Shown: in pieces, positions 40,378 through 49,765 of the stretch
Position numbering within the stretch: position 1 is the stretch's first letter
How the letters are laid out: each line of letters begins with the position of its first letter
From: NORP110 sp051251595
GTDB lineage: Bacteria; Pseudomonadota; Alphaproteobacteria; Rhodobacterales; Rhodobacteraceae
Direction: 5' to 3'
NCBI GenBank assembly: GCA_051251595.1
Contig: JBPOFA010000006.1
Location: 124,001-188,000, forward strand
Length of the DNA: 64,000 bases
Made by a program: the position numbers and the translations under genes
The notes under the pieces: model-generated
Told to the model about the DNA's origin: nothing
Seen by the model: only the letters and a program-made list of their open reading frames with translations
Database searches by the model: none

Positions 40378-42351
40378 ATGTTGATAGAACTTGGACATTA
40401 CGCCCTGATCCTGGCGTTTTTAGTGGCCTGCGTGCAGGCAATCGTTCCCATGATTGGGGCGCAGACACAGAACCGGGCGTTGATGGCCTTGGACGCACCC
40501 GCGGCATTCGCGCAATGTGCGCTGATCGCCTTTTCGTTCTCGGCCCTGACCTATGCCTTTGTGGTTTCAGACTTTTCGTTAAAACTCGTCGTCGACAATT
40601 CCCACACGGCCAAGCCGATGCTGTACAAAGTCACGGGCGTTTGGGGGAACCACGAAGGGTCGATGCTGCTTTGGGTGCTGATCCTGGCGCTGTTCGGCGC
40701 TTCGGCTGCATTGTTCGGCGGGAACCTTCCGCCCAGCTTGCGGGCCCGCGTGCTGTCGGTTCAGGGATCGATCGGCGTGGCGTTTCTTGCGTTCATTCTG
40801 TTCACCTCTAACCCTTTCATTCGTATGGCGCGGCCTCCGATGAATGGGCACGACCTGAACCCGTTGTTGCAGGACCCAGGCTTGGCGTTTCACCCGCCGT
40901 TTTTGTATCTGGGCTATGTCGGGCTTTCGATGTCGTTTTCCTTTGCTGTTGCGGCCCTGATCGAAGGTCGGGTTGATGCGGCATGGGGCAGGTGGGTGCG
41001 GCCCTGGACATTGGCGGCCTGGGTGTTTTTGACCATCGGCATCGCGCTTGGGTCCTGGTGGGCCTATTATGAGCTGGGTTGGGGCGGCTTCTGGTTCTGG
41101 GATCCGGTCGAAAACGCTTCCTTCATGCCTTGGCTGATTTCCATCGCATTGCTGCATTCGGCGGTCATCGTGGAAAAACGTGAAGCGTTGAAAAGCTGGA
41201 CCATATTGCTTGCAATCCTGGCTTTTGGGTTTTCCCTGATCGGGACATTCATCGTGCGATCCGGTGTGCTGACATCCGTTCATGCCTTTGCCAATGATCC
41301 TGAACGGGGCGTGTTTATCCTGTTGATCCTGGCTATCTTTATGGGTGGCGCGCTGACACTCTACGCTGCGCGCGCCAGCGCGATGGAGGCCAAGGGCGTC
41401 TTCGCTGTGGTCAGCCGCGAATCCGGTTTGCTGCTGAACAACATCTTATTGGCCGTTTCGGCCTTTGTTGTGTTCATCGGCACCATCTGGCCCTTGATTG
41501 CAGAGATGTTTTTTGACCGCAAATTGTCGGTCGGTGCCCCCTATTTTGATGCGGCCTTTACCCCGTTCATGGTGGCTTTGGCGGTGATCCTGCCGATTGG
41601 ATCATTGATGCCGTGGAAACGCGCGGATCTGCGCCGCACGATGTCGTCGCTTTGGGGTGTGTTGATCCTGGCACTTGTCTGCGGGGCATTGGCTTGGACG
41701 ATGCAAACCGGGCGCTCTATCCTTGGGCCGGTCGGGGCCGCTTTGGCCATTTGGCTGGTCGGGGGGGCTGTCATGGATGTGATGGCCAAAACCGGACGTG
41801 GTGGGCTTGCAAGCCGATTGTCCCGCCTGACACGGCTGCCGCGCGCCGATTGGGGGCGCGGGGTGGCGCATGCGGGGCTTGGCGTTTGCATGTTCGGCAT
41901 CGCCGGCTTGATGGCGTGGCAGACGGAAGACATCCGGGTGGTCAATCCCGGAGAGGCGTTTGACGTCGCTGGCTATACCGTGCGCCTGAATAATGTGAAG
42001 CAAGTCGAAGGGCCCAATTATATCTCGACCATGGCGGATATGGACGTGACGCGGGGCGGGCGACATATCGCCACGATGTTCCCGGAAAAACGTATCTACC
42101 CAGTTGCGCAAATGCCAACAACAGAGGCCGCCATCCACAGCAACCTGTTTCGCGATATCTATCTGGTGATTGGGGAACAGCAGGCCGATGGCAGCTGGGC
42201 CGTGCGCAGCTATGTCAAACCCTTGGCGATGTGGATTTGGGGGGGCGCGATCCTGATGGCTCTTGGCGGTTTCCTAAGCCTGTCTGACAGGCGCTACCGG
42301 GTTGCCGCGGGGGCGCGACGCAAGGCGGCACGGGCGGTGCCTGCCGAATGA
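40378..42351 (+). CDS. ccmF: Haem lyase CcmF, cytochrome c maturation
   Basis: 657 residues with many membrane helices. The WWD haem-handling motif is visible (GWGGFWFWDPVENASFMPWL). CcmF takes haem from CcmE and, with CcmH, attaches it to apocytochrome c. The stop overlaps the ccmH start (ATGA, 42348-42351). ATG 40378 lies after a short leader. The other ccm genes are not in the window. Confidence 0.96.
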   Translation: MLIELGHYALILAFLVACVQAIVPMIGAQTQNRALMALDAPAAFAQCALIAFSFSALTYAFVVSDFSLKLVVDNSHTAKPMLYKVTGVWGNHEGSMLLWVLILALFGASAALFGGNLPPSLRARVLSVQGSIGVAFLAFILFTSNPFIRMARPPMNGHDLNPLLQDPGLAFHPPFLYLGYVGLSMSFSFAVAALIEGRVDAAWGRWVRPWTLAAWVFLTIGIALGSWWAYYELGWGGFWFWDPVENASFMPWLISIALLHSAVIVEKREALKSWTILLAILAFGFSLIGTFIVRSGVLTSVHAFANDPERGVFILLILAIFMGGALTLYAARASAMEAKGVFAVVSRESGLLLNNILLAVSAFVVFIGTIWPLIAEMFFDRKLSVGAPYFDAAFTPFMVALAVILPIGSLMPWKRADLRRTMSSLWGVLILALVCGALAWTMQTGRSILGPVGAALAIWLVGGAVMDVMAKTGRGGLASRLSRLTRLPRADWGRGVAHAGLGVCMFGIAGLMAWQTEDIRVVNPGEAFDVAGYTVRLNNVKQVEGPNYISTMADMDVTRGGRHIATMFPEKRIYPVAQMPTTEAAIHSNLFRDIYLVIGEQQADGSWAVRSYVKPLAMWIWGGAILMALGGFLSLSDRRYRVAAGARRKAARAVPAE

Positions 42352-42794
42352 AACGCCTTGTCCTGATCTTTTGCCTGCTGGCCAGTCCTGTCTGGGCCGT
42401 GCTGCCCGATGAAATCCTGAGCGACCCTGTTCTAGAGGCACGGGCACGTGAGTTGTCCAAAGAGCTGCGCTGTCTGGTGTGCCGGAACGAAACGATCGAT
42501 GATTCCCACGCGGATCTGGCCCGTGACCTGCGCCTTCTGGTGAGAGAGCGTCTGGTCGCCGGGGATACGAATGAACAGGCGTTGGACTATATCGTGGATC
42601 GTTATGGCGAATATGTTTTGCTGCGACCTACGGATACCGGCTCTAATCTGATCCTGTGGATTGCTGGCCCGCTCATGCTGTTGGGAGGCTTGGGGATCAG
42701 TGCCATCTATCTGAACGGACGTCAGAAAAAACTGCCCCCCGTCGGGTTAAGCGACGAAGAAGAAGAACGGCTGCGGGAAATTCTGAAAGACTGA
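42348..42794 (+). CDS. ccmH: Cytochrome c maturation thioredoxin-like protein CcmH
   Basis: 148 residues. Signal peptide (about 1-18), then the apocytochrome-binding dithiol LRCLVCRNETIDDS (C-x-x-C) and a C-terminal membrane helix (LILWIAGPLMLLGGLGISAIYL). It reduces the haem-binding cysteines of apocytochromes in the periplasm. Translation is coupled to ccmF. The long CcmI-type extension is absent. Confidence 0.93.
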   Translation: MKRLVLIFCLLASPVWAVLPDEILSDPVLEARARELSKELRCLVCRNETIDDSHADLARDLRLLVRERLVAGDTNEQALDYIVDRYGEYVLLRPTDTGSNLILWIAGPLMLLGGLGISAIYLNGRQKKLPPVGLSDEEEERLREILKD

Positions 42795-42863
42795 CGATAT
42801 ATTGCCAATCCTCGTTGGTGCAAGTTACCCCAATCAAACGAGGTCATTCGAAAGCGAGCGGAC

Positions 42864-43640
42864 ATGGAATATCAAACATTAAAACTGTCCCAAAGGGAAA
42901 ATCTGGCGGTTATTACCTTGAACCGTCCAGAGGTTAAGAATGCGTTGAATGTGCAAATGCGCGCTGAATTGTTGCATGCCGTGAAATCGGCGCAAAAAAC
43001 CGCGCGTGCTTTGGTGATCACCGGCCAGGGTGAGACGTTTTGTTCTGGGCAGGATCTGGGTGATGCGGCAAGTGCGGGAAGTCTGGATCTGGAACGCACG
43101 TTGCGGGATGAATATGAACCCTTGCTGTCTGCGATCTACGATTGCCCCATTCCAACCTTGGCGGCGGTGAATGGTGCCGCGGCCGGGGCCGGGGCCAATC
43201 TGGCTTTGGCTTGCGACGTGGTGATCGCGGCGCAAAGCGCTGTGTTCCTGCAAGCCTATACGCGGATCGGATTGATGCCGGATGCCGGGGGCACCTATTG
43301 GTTGCCACGCCAGATCGGTATGGCCAAAGCCATGGGGGCAGCGCTGTTCGCAGAGAATATCACCGCGCAGCAGGCCTCTGACTGGGGGATGATCTGGGAA
43401 GCGGTGGCCGATGCGGATTTCAATACCCATTGGCAGGCACGCGCTACGCATTTGGCCAACGGCCCTTCAGCGGCTTTTGGCGCGATAAAACAGGCCATGC
43501 GGGGCAGCCTGGACAATGATCTGGCCGCGCAGCTGCGGCTAGAGGCAAAACTGCAAGGCGACTGTGGCAAGACACGCGATTTCAAAGAGGGCATCTTGGC
43601 CTTCGTCGAAAAACGCCCGGCGCGCTTTGAGGGGCGGTAG
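42864..43640 (+). CDS. Enoyl-CoA hydratase/isomerase family protein
   Basis: 258 residues. Crotonase fold with PEVKNALNVQMRAEL, the oxyanion-hole GQGETFCSGQDLGDA and the second block GAAAGAGANLALACDVVIAA. The catalytic glutamates of true hydratases appear at the usual places only in part (GLMPDAGGTYWLPRQIG has Asp where Glu is usual), a pattern of PaaG/PaaB-type isomerases and dehydratases. It acts in beta-oxidation or phenylacetate breakdown. Monocistronic. A hairpin follows. Confidence 0.88.
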   Translation: MEYQTLKLSQRENLAVITLNRPEVKNALNVQMRAELLHAVKSAQKTARALVITGQGETFCSGQDLGDAASAGSLDLERTLRDEYEPLLSAIYDCPIPTLAAVNGAAAGAGANLALACDVVIAAQSAVFLQAYTRIGLMPDAGGTYWLPRQIGMAKAMGAALFAENITAQQASDWGMIWEAVADADFNTHWQARATHLANGPSAAFGAIKQAMRGSLDNDLAAQLRLEAKLQGDCGKTRDFKEGILAFVEKRPARFEGR

Positions 43641-43676
43641 AAGGCGAAGTCTGAATACTGGCTGAAAATTTGGATC

Positions 43677-43715
43677 TTTTGGGGGCCGCAGCGTAGGTCT
43701 GCGCCCCCCCCAAAA
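43677..43715. other. GC-rich hairpin between enoyl-CoA hydratase and Crp remnant
   Basis: TTTTGGGGG plus CGCAG on the left and CTGCG plus C8 and A-run on the right, seven-base loop. The T-run lies before the stem and the A-run after it on both strands, so it lacks the U-tail of an intrinsic terminator. It could still stop or stabilise the converging transcripts. Confidence 0.5.
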
Positions 43716-43796
43716 AAAAGGCGGCCAATGTGAATTTGGGATGTTCCGTTCTTATTGATAACGGCCCGTTTCACAAACTGAAGCCACTTCATCTGA

Positions 43797-44190
43797 CTAG
43801 CGGTATTGCCGCGAAGCAATCTCTAGTCGTTTGCTCTCCAGAACGAGAATTTTGTTATAGCCCGTTTCGATGATATTGGCCTCTGCCAGTGATTTGAGCG
43901 CGCGTCGCACGTTGCTGTGGGACATGCCCAGCAAAGCAATCAGATCAGTTTGGCGAATTTCAATCTCTGGTGTCGTGACCGAAAGCCTCAAAAGCAGCCG
44001 GGCCAGGCGCGCTTCGGCCGTGAGCGTGTGCGTTTCACAAAGAACGGTCATCAATCCAAGAACCTGCCGAAGACTTAGCGCATGGAATTCTGGCCAGTAT
44101 TTCGGCTGATCAGACACGAGTTGGCGCAGCGCCTGGCGCGACAAAATAGATTTTGCAGTCGGTTGCGGCGATCAGGTTAAACGGTCGGGG
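43797..44190 (-). pseudogene. Broken Crp/Fnr-family regulator remnant
   Basis: The minus strand encodes a Crp-type winged helix domain in one frame (from about 44144: ALRQLVSDQPKYW, then HTH TDLIALLGMSHSNVRRALKSLAE). The end of an effector domain is in another frame (44189-44145: MPRPFNLIAATDCKIYFV). Together they read as one Crp/Fnr C-terminal two-thirds with a one-base frame change at about 44140-44150. The cyclic-nucleotide-type N-terminal domain is missing: homology stops where the divergent sulfatase ORF begins (about 44190-44200). The only start for the HTH part alone is TTG at 44144. A functional HTH-only protein is possible but less likely. Confidence 0.6.
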
Positions 44191-44199
44191 CATGTCTGG

Positions 44200-46404
44200 T
44201 TGCAAACACCCGTGCCCCAGCCAATTTCCGCGCCGGAGGGGGCGCCTAATATTGTCCTGATCCTGATTGACGATTTGGGGTTTGGCCAGCCGGGCACGTT
44301 TGGCGGTCCGGTGCCAACACCAGAAATGGACGCTTTGGCGCAAGATGGGTTGCGGTTTACGCGGATGCACACAACGGCTGTTTGCTCGCCGACACGGGCA
44401 GCGTTGTTAACTGGTCGCAATCACCACCAGGTTGGCTTTGGATCGCTTGCAGAGTTGGCCTCAGGGTATCCGGGGTACAATAGTATTTGGCCACAAGAAA
44501 CGGCCAGCATCGCCGAAATCCTAAAAGCCAATGGCTATTCCACGTCGGCCTTTGGGAAATGGCACAACACTCCGAGTTGGGAAACGACGCCGATTGGGCC
44601 GTTTGAGCGGTGGCCAAATGGTCTTGGGTTTGAATATTGGTACGGTTTCCACGGTGGAGAGACCAGCCAATGGGAACCACGTTTGTTCCGCAATACAGTT
44701 CCGATTGAACCTTCCTCTTTGCCAAAAGATGGGTACAATCTGAATGTCGATCTTGTCGATCAGGCCGTCGATTGGATCAACCAGCATGAGTCATTCGCCC
44801 CGGACAAGCCGTATTTCATGTATTTTGCACCGGGCGCTGTGCATGCGCCACTGCATGTCGGGCCAGAGTGGGCCGACAAGTTCAAGGGGCAATTTGATCA
44901 GGGATGGGATGCAGTTCGCGAAGAAACACTGGAACGGCAAATCGCGGCGGGCGTGGTTCCCGAAGGGACAAACCTGACGCCTCGGCCTGACGGAATTGAG
45001 GCTTGGGATGATCTCGATGACGATGCACGTCGGCTACTTGCGCGTCATCAGGAAGTGTTTGCGGGCTTTGTCGCCCAGACCGACCATGAAATCGGACGCC
45101 TTCTTGATGTCGTTCATTCTTTGCCGGATGCGGATAATACGCTGGTCATCTTGATCGCGGGGGATAACGGTCCAAGCGCAGAGGGGACGTTCACCGGCAC
45201 GATGAACAACACGATGACGTTGAATGGAATTCCTGACACCGTCGAAGGCCAATTGCCCCTGATCGACAAGATCGGCGCGCCGGGGCATGACAACCATTAC
45301 CCTGTGGGCTGGGCCTGGGCGGGATCGGCCCCCTTCCAATGGATGAAACGCGTCCCATCGCATTTTGGTGGCACTCGCAACGGGATGGTCATTTCATGGC
45401 CCGGACATATTAATTCAAAGGGAGAAATCCGGACCCAGTTTCATCACGTGATCGATGTCGCACCGACCCTGCTAGAGGCGGCCGGCATTAAAGAACCCAA
45501 TGAAGTCAACGGGACAACACAGGTCCCAATGGCCGGAACAAGCATGGTTTACAGCTTTGATGATGCTGATGCGCCGGGAACCCGCGACACCCAGTATTTC
45601 GAAACTGGCGGGCACCGCGCGATTTATCATGACGGCTGGGTTGCTGCGTCGTTTCATGGGGCACCTTGGGTCCTGACGGGGTCTATCTGCTTTGATGACG
45701 CAGAGTGGACGCTTTACAATATTGAAAAGGATTTTAGTGAATCCACCAATGTTGCGGCTGAAAACCCCGAGAAGTTAAAAGAACTTATCGCGCTCTTTGA
45801 TGAAGAAGCGGCCAAGTACAATGTCTTCCCGCTTGATGATCGGTTTACCGAACGCGCCGCGGACCCAGAGAAGCCCTCGTTTAATAAGGGCAAGAAGCGG
45901 TTCGAATATAAACAGGGAACAACCCGCATTCCCGATAGCGCTGCGCCGCCGGTCAATCTGCGGTCGCATCAGATCACCGCTGAAATTGTCATTCCCGAAG
46001 GGGGCAGCGAGGGTGTGATCATTGCGGCTGGTGGTTCAACAGCCGGATACACCTTGTATCTTGAGGACAGTATCCCTGTTTATGAGTATAATTTCTTCGG
46101 GCTCAAACGCTATCGTCTGGCTGGCACCGAAGCCTTGGCTGCGGGGGCGCACACAATCGTTTTCGATTACCAACAACAGCCCTTTGAGGGGAACGATATT
46201 GTCGGCGGGACTGCGACACTTAGTGTTGATGGTGCAGAAGTCGCAAACGGCATCTTTGATAAGGTCGTGCTGCTTGCATTTTCCACGACAGAGACGACGG
46301 ATATCGGTGTCGATCTTGGTGCGACGGTTTCGCCGGAATATGAAGAAAGAGCACCTTTTGCGTTCTCCGGCAAAATCGACAGTGTCGTCGTCAATATAGA
46401 GTAG
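44200..46404 (+). CDS. Sulfatase, possibly truncated at its 5' end
   Basis: 734 residues from TTG 44200. Metal ligands D24 and D25 in LILIDDLGFG and the formylglycine motif C62-S-P-T-R with AALLTGRNHH identify a type I sulfatase. Metal-binding GDNGPSAEG is present downstream. The last 150 residues (VILRSHQ onward) form an additional beta domain. The frame is open upstream to 44110 but without ATG or GTG, and no ribosome site is near the TTG. Relatives I know carry a further 20-50 residues and an ATG. The 5' end abuts a Crp/Fnr remnant, so the true start may have been lost. No signal peptide is visible. Substrate unknown. Confidence 0.8.
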   Translation: MQTPVPQPISAPEGAPNIVLILIDDLGFGQPGTFGGPVPTPEMDALAQDGLRFTRMHTTAVCSPTRAALLTGRNHHQVGFGSLAELASGYPGYNSIWPQETASIAEILKANGYSTSAFGKWHNTPSWETTPIGPFERWPNGLGFEYWYGFHGGETSQWEPRLFRNTVPIEPSSLPKDGYNLNVDLVDQAVDWINQHESFAPDKPYFMYFAPGAVHAPLHVGPEWADKFKGQFDQGWDAVREETLERQIAAGVVPEGTNLTPRPDGIEAWDDLDDDARRLLARHQEVFAGFVAQTDHEIGRLLDVVHSLPDADNTLVILIAGDNGPSAEGTFTGTMNNTMTLNGIPDTVEGQLPLIDKIGAPGHDNHYPVGWAWAGSAPFQWMKRVPSHFGGTRNGMVISWPGHINSKGEIRTQFHHVIDVAPTLLEAAGIKEPNEVNGTTQVPMAGTSMVYSFDDADAPGTRDTQYFETGGHRAIYHDGWVAASFHGAPWVLTGSICFDDAEWTLYNIEKDFSESTNVAAENPEKLKELIALFDEEAAKYNVFPLDDRFTERAADPEKPSFNKGKKRFEYKQGTTRIPDSAAPPVNLRSHQITAEIVIPEGGSEGVIIAAGGSTAGYTLYLEDSIPVYEYNFFGLKRYRLAGTEALAAGAHTIVFDYQQQPFEGNDIVGGTATLSVDGAEVANGIFDKVVLLAFSTTETTDIGVDLGATVSPEYEERAPFAFSGKIDSVVVNIE

Positions 46405-46440
46405 AGCTCTCTGCTGCCAGCGCCCTATCGCTTTCATAGC

Positions 46441-46476
46441 GCAAAGGCGGCGTTCGACGTCGGACACCGCCTTTGC
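46441..46476 (+). terminator. Hairpin after sulfatase
   Basis: A 10-bp perfect stem, GCAAAGGCGG/CCGCCTTTGC, with a 16-base loop that has its own small palindrome. There is no real T-run after it (ACCCTTTCC), so termination is likely but not assured. Confidence 0.5.
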
Positions 46477-46496
46477 ACCCTTTCCAAAACGAGCAT

Positions 46497-46525
46497 TTGT
46501 TGCGCGGGTCGCAATCCTATATAAT
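46497..46525 (+). promoter_or_regulatory. Sigma-70-type promoter before small membrane protein
   Basis: TTGTTG (46497-46502), 17 bases, TATAAT (46520-46525). A perfect -10 and optimal spacing, 31 bases upstream of the ATG at 46557. Confidence 0.6.
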
Positions 46526-46556
46526 TGACAATGCTGCAGCTTCGATCAGGGGAAAT

Positions 46557-46952
46557 ATGATCAGTCCCAAATTATTTTCAGGTCGTAAGCTGCTCGATTT
46601 TCTCCACCTCAGAGACAAGATTTTACTGCCTGTGGCCCTCTTATTGGGCTTCGCTGCCGGTGGCGTGGTGCTATTCTTGTTCTACAGTTGGGTTAACAAC
46701 TACACCCGCATCGGGTATTTCCGTGCCCAAGTCATTTCATCGATGATGGTCCAAACTGATACAGCCCCGCCAAGAATGCGCCTTTTCATTGCCCTGCAAA
46801 GTGGTCAAAAACTTGAAGCTACCGCGCGAAATAGTCAGCTATTTGCCACGAAGGGCGATGTCGTTTGCGTTGAAGTGAAGCAGCGTTCCGGAAGTGGACA
46901 AAGGCACGGTTTTGTTGTGCCAGAGGCCAGATGCGCAGAACGTCCCGAATGA
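46557..46952 (+). CDS. Small membrane protein, unknown function
   Basis: 131 residues from ATG 46557, with AGGGGAAA just upstream. A membrane helix at about 23-48 (ILLPVALLLGFAAGGVVLFLFYSWV) separates a short cytoplasmic start from a mainly polar, basic remainder, in which three cysteines appear late. No family is recognised. It has its own promoter and lies between the sulfatase hairpin and the DUF1254 gene, in a region with other signs of rearrangement. Confidence 0.6.
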   Translation: MISPKLFSGRKLLDFLHLRDKILLPVALLLGFAAGGVVLFLFYSWVNNYTRIGYFRAQVISSMMVQTDTAPPRMRLFIALQSGQKLEATARNSQLFATKGDVVCVEVKQRSGSGQRHGFVVPEARCAERPE

Positions 46953-47219
46953 CGCCCTCACAGCTTGCCAAATAGATGGCGGTTGCACTTTCAGACGTTT
47001 CAAAGGGCGGTCGGGCGAATTCTGCAGTGCCCCGGTGCAGAACTCGCGCCAGCGGCGGCATATGCACGGCGTAGCGCCATATCTCTGAGTTCAGCCCCAC
47101 AAAATCGGGGATGCCCGCAAGAAGCGTGGCAGCAACGCCTGCGCGTGTTCGGACATGACATTAGGTCAAGATTGGATATCATGCCAATGTCTGATCATTA
47201 AACACAGGAGTTTTGGGAC
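46953..47219. other. Intergenic region before DUF1254 gene
   Basis: 267 bases. Open frames exist on both strands here, including a 93-codon minus-strand frame that overlaps the small membrane gene, but none has a convincing start or family. CAGGAG lies ahead of the DUF1254 ATG. I see nothing else. Confidence 0.3.
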
Positions 47220-48272
47220 ATGACACATCATATTGCTAAGAACTTGGGCGCGCTCTTGCTTGCCGGATTCGCCGCCACACCGCTTTATGCAGAGGGCATT
47301 CAGGATGGCTTTGTCGCCGAGGAGGTCATGGTCACGCCCGAAAACTTCAAGACCGCGGCCACGCATTGGGAATTTACGAAATACCTTCCGAAAACCGGTG
47401 GCGTAAACCAATTCGGTCATATCAGGGTCCCATACCCGACTGACGCAAAAGTAACCGTTCGACCTAATCGCGATACACTTTACAGCATCGCCATTATTGA
47501 CATCTCTGAGGGGGCAACCCTGAGTGTGCCAGAGATGGGTGACCGATATGTATCGGCAATGGTCGTGAATGAAGACCATTATGTGAACAAGGTCTATCTG
47601 GGCGGCGGAGAGTTTCCGCTGACCAAAGAGCTTTTTGATACCGACTACGTCATCCTTGCTATTCGTACATTGGTAGATTCTTCGGACCCCGAGGATGTCG
47701 CGACGGTTAATGCATTGCAGGACCAGTACAAAATTACTGCGAACTCTGCCAAGCCGTTCATCGTGCCCAACTACAACCGCGACAGTTTCAAAGAGGTGCT
47801 GGAACTGGGATTAGAGGTCGGCCGCTATCTCCCCGATGCGCGCGCCACGTTCGGCTCAAAAGACCAAGTCGACAGCCTGCGCCATTTTGCCGGAACGGCC
47901 TATGGTTGGGGGGGATTGCCAGAGGATCAGGCCTTTTATCTGAACATTGAACCCGGCCTGCCCGTCGGTGAATACAAGATTGAGGTGCCTGCAGAGGTCC
48001 CCGTCGGCCAGTTCTGGTCCGTGACGGTCTACGACGCAGAGGGCTTTTTTGCCGTGAATGACCTCAACAGCTATTCGATCAACAGCATCACCGGTGACCG
48101 GAATGATGACGGCACCATGACCGTTCATCTGGGCGGATGTGAGGATGGGCGTGTGAATTGCGTTCCGATCGTTGAGGGCTGGAATTACATCGTCCGCCAG
48201 TATGAGCCTGGCGCGGCTATTCTGGACGGAAGCTGGACTTTCCCTGAGGTCGTGCCTGTCTCGGCCAACTAA
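47220..48272 (+). CDS. DUF1254/DUF1214 domain protein, secreted
   Basis: 350 residues. A signal peptide of about 22 residues (LGALLLAGFAATPLYA) targets it to the periplasm. The N-terminal DUF1254 domain (VTVRPNRDTLYSIAIIDIS) and the C-terminal DUF1214 domain (GYTY-like FWSVTVYDAEGFFAVND, then SYSIN) are both present. Function is unknown in the family. GGAG about ten bases before the ATG. It stands between the small membrane gene and convergent gltA. Confidence 0.85.
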   Translation: MTHHIAKNLGALLLAGFAATPLYAEGIQDGFVAEEVMVTPENFKTAATHWEFTKYLPKTGGVNQFGHIRVPYPTDAKVTVRPNRDTLYSIAIIDISEGATLSVPEMGDRYVSAMVVNEDHYVNKVYLGGGEFPLTKELFDTDYVILAIRTLVDSSDPEDVATVNALQDQYKITANSAKPFIVPNYNRDSFKEVLELGLEVGRYLPDARATFGSKDQVDSLRHFAGTAYGWGGLPEDQAFYLNIEPGLPVGEYKIEVPAEVPVGQFWSVTVYDAEGFFAVNDLNSYSINSITGDRNDDGTMTVHLGGCEDGRVNCVPIVEGWNYIVRQYEPGAAILDGSWTFPEVVPVSAN

Positions 48273-48354
48273 GCGCTGTTTGCCCGAAGGGCGTCCCCCC
48301 CAGGGCCGCCTTGCAGGCTGTTTGGCGCTTGCCCATCATCGGCACAGGAACAAA

Positions 48355-48385
48355 AAACGGGGCTGGATTTACATCCGCCCCGTTT
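48355..48385. terminator. Bidirectional terminator between DUF1254 gene and gltA
   Basis: AAACGGGGC/GCCCCGTTT (9 bp) plus GGAT/ATCC with a single bulge and a TTAC loop. Followed by T-rich sequence on both strands. Confidence 0.85.
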
Positions 48386-48407
48386 CGTTTTTCGGATCGA
48401 AGGTCGT

Positions 48408-49706
48408 TTAGCTGCGGTCTTCGACGTCGGTGTAATCGCGCTGTGTTTCGCCTGTATAAAGCTGACGCGGGCGGCCGATTTTCATCGCAGGGTCTTCGAT
48501 CATTTCCTTCCACTGCGAAATCCAGCCGACTGTGCGCGACAGGGCAAAGATCGGGGTGAACATCGATGTCGGAAAGCCCATAGCCTCTAGGATGATGCCG
48601 GAATAGAAATCCACATTCGGGAACAGCTTTTTCTCTGCGAAATACGGATCGGCCAGGGCCTGAGCTTCCAGCTCTTTGGCGACCTGAAGGATCGGGTTGT
48701 TGTCGACGCCCAGCAGGTGCAGCACTTCATCTGCGGATTGCTTGAGCACTTTGGCCCGTGGATCAAAGTTTTTGTAGACGCGGTGGCCAAAGCCCATCAG
48801 GCGGAAAGAGTCGTTCTTGTCTTTGGCGCGTGCGATGAATTCAGGAATGCGATCGACAGTGCCGATTTCCCGCAGCATTTCCAGACAGGCCTGGTTGGCG
48901 CCGCCATGGGCTGGCCCCCAAAGACATGCTATGCCGGCGGCAATGGCTGCAAACGGGTTTGCGCCAGAGGATGAAGCCAGACGTACCGTCGATGTAGATG
49001 CGTTTTGTTCGTGATCTGCGTGCAGGGTAAAGATCCGGTCCATCGCGCGGCTGAGGATCGGGTTCACTTCGTAGTCTTCGGCTGGGACGGCAAAACACAT
49101 GCGCAGGAAGTTGGATGAATAATCCAGGTCATTGCGTGGATAAACGAAAGGCTGACCGATCGTGTATTTGAACGCCATCGCCGCGATGGTTGGCATTTTG
49201 GCGATCATACGGATGGTCGCAACTTCGCGCTGCCACGGGTCGGAAATGTCGGTGCTGTCCGGGTAAAAGGCTGACATTGCGCCAACGACCCCAACCATAA
49301 CGGCCATCGGATGCGCGTCGCGGCGGAACCCACGGAAGAAATTGTGCATTTGTTCATGCACCATGGTGTGATTGGTCACCCGGTGTTCGAAATCTTCCAG
49401 CTCTGCTGCGGTTGGCAATTCGCCGTGCAGCAGCAGATAGCACACTTCGAGGTAGTGGGATTTTTCTGCCAGCTGGTCGATTGGATAGCCACGGTGCAAC
49501 AACACGCCTTCTTCGCCATCAATATAGGTGATCGCTGATTCACAGCTGGCGGTCGAGGTATAGCCCGGGTCAAATGTGAACACATCGCCCGCAGCATATA
49601 ATTTGCGGATGTCGATGACGTCTGGGCCTGCTGTTGGTGAAAAGATTGGCAGTTCCAGCTCTTTGTCAGCAAGTTTCAGCGTCGCTGTTTTATGAGATTC
49701 GGTCAT
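48408..49706 (-). CDS. gltA: Citrate synthase, type II
   Basis: 432 residues, hexameric type. Catalytic histidines lie in GPAHGGANQA and MGFGHRVYKNFDPRA, and the substrate aspartate near the end in YFAEKKLFPNVDFYSG. It joins acetyl-CoA and oxaloacetate at the entry of the citric acid cycle. AAGAGGA before ATG 49706 fixes the start. It lies downstream of gltX on the same strand. Confidence 0.96.
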   Translation of the reverse strand: MTESHKTATLKLADKELELPIFSPTAGPDVIDIRKLYAAGDVFTFDPGYTSTASCESAITYIDGEEGVLLHRGYPIDQLAEKSHYLEVCYLLLHGELPTAAELEDFEHRVTNHTMVHEQMHNFFRGFRRDAHPMAVMVGVVGAMSAFYPDSTDISDPWQREVATIRMIAKMPTIAAMAFKYTIGQPFVYPRNDLDYSSNFLRMCFAVPAEDYEVNPILSRAMDRIFTLHADHEQNASTSTVRLASSSGANPFAAIAAGIACLWGPAHGGANQACLEMLREIGTVDRIPEFIARAKDKNDSFRLMGFGHRVYKNFDPRAKVLKQSADEVLHLLGVDNNPILQVAKELEAQALADPYFAEKKLFPNVDFYSGIILEAMGFPTSMFTPIFALSRTVGWISQWKEMIEDPAMKIGRPRQLYTGETQRDYTDVEDRS

Positions 49707-49765
49707 CTTAATCCTCTTATTGCTTGCGCCCAAATCTTGCGGGCGATTGCGCTGTGATCAGGGTC

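Noticed and set aside
46819..47100. 93-codon minus-strand ORF near the DUF1254 gene
   Set aside because: Overlaps the small membrane gene, which has better start signals; no recognisable domain. A regulator remnant could not be excluded.
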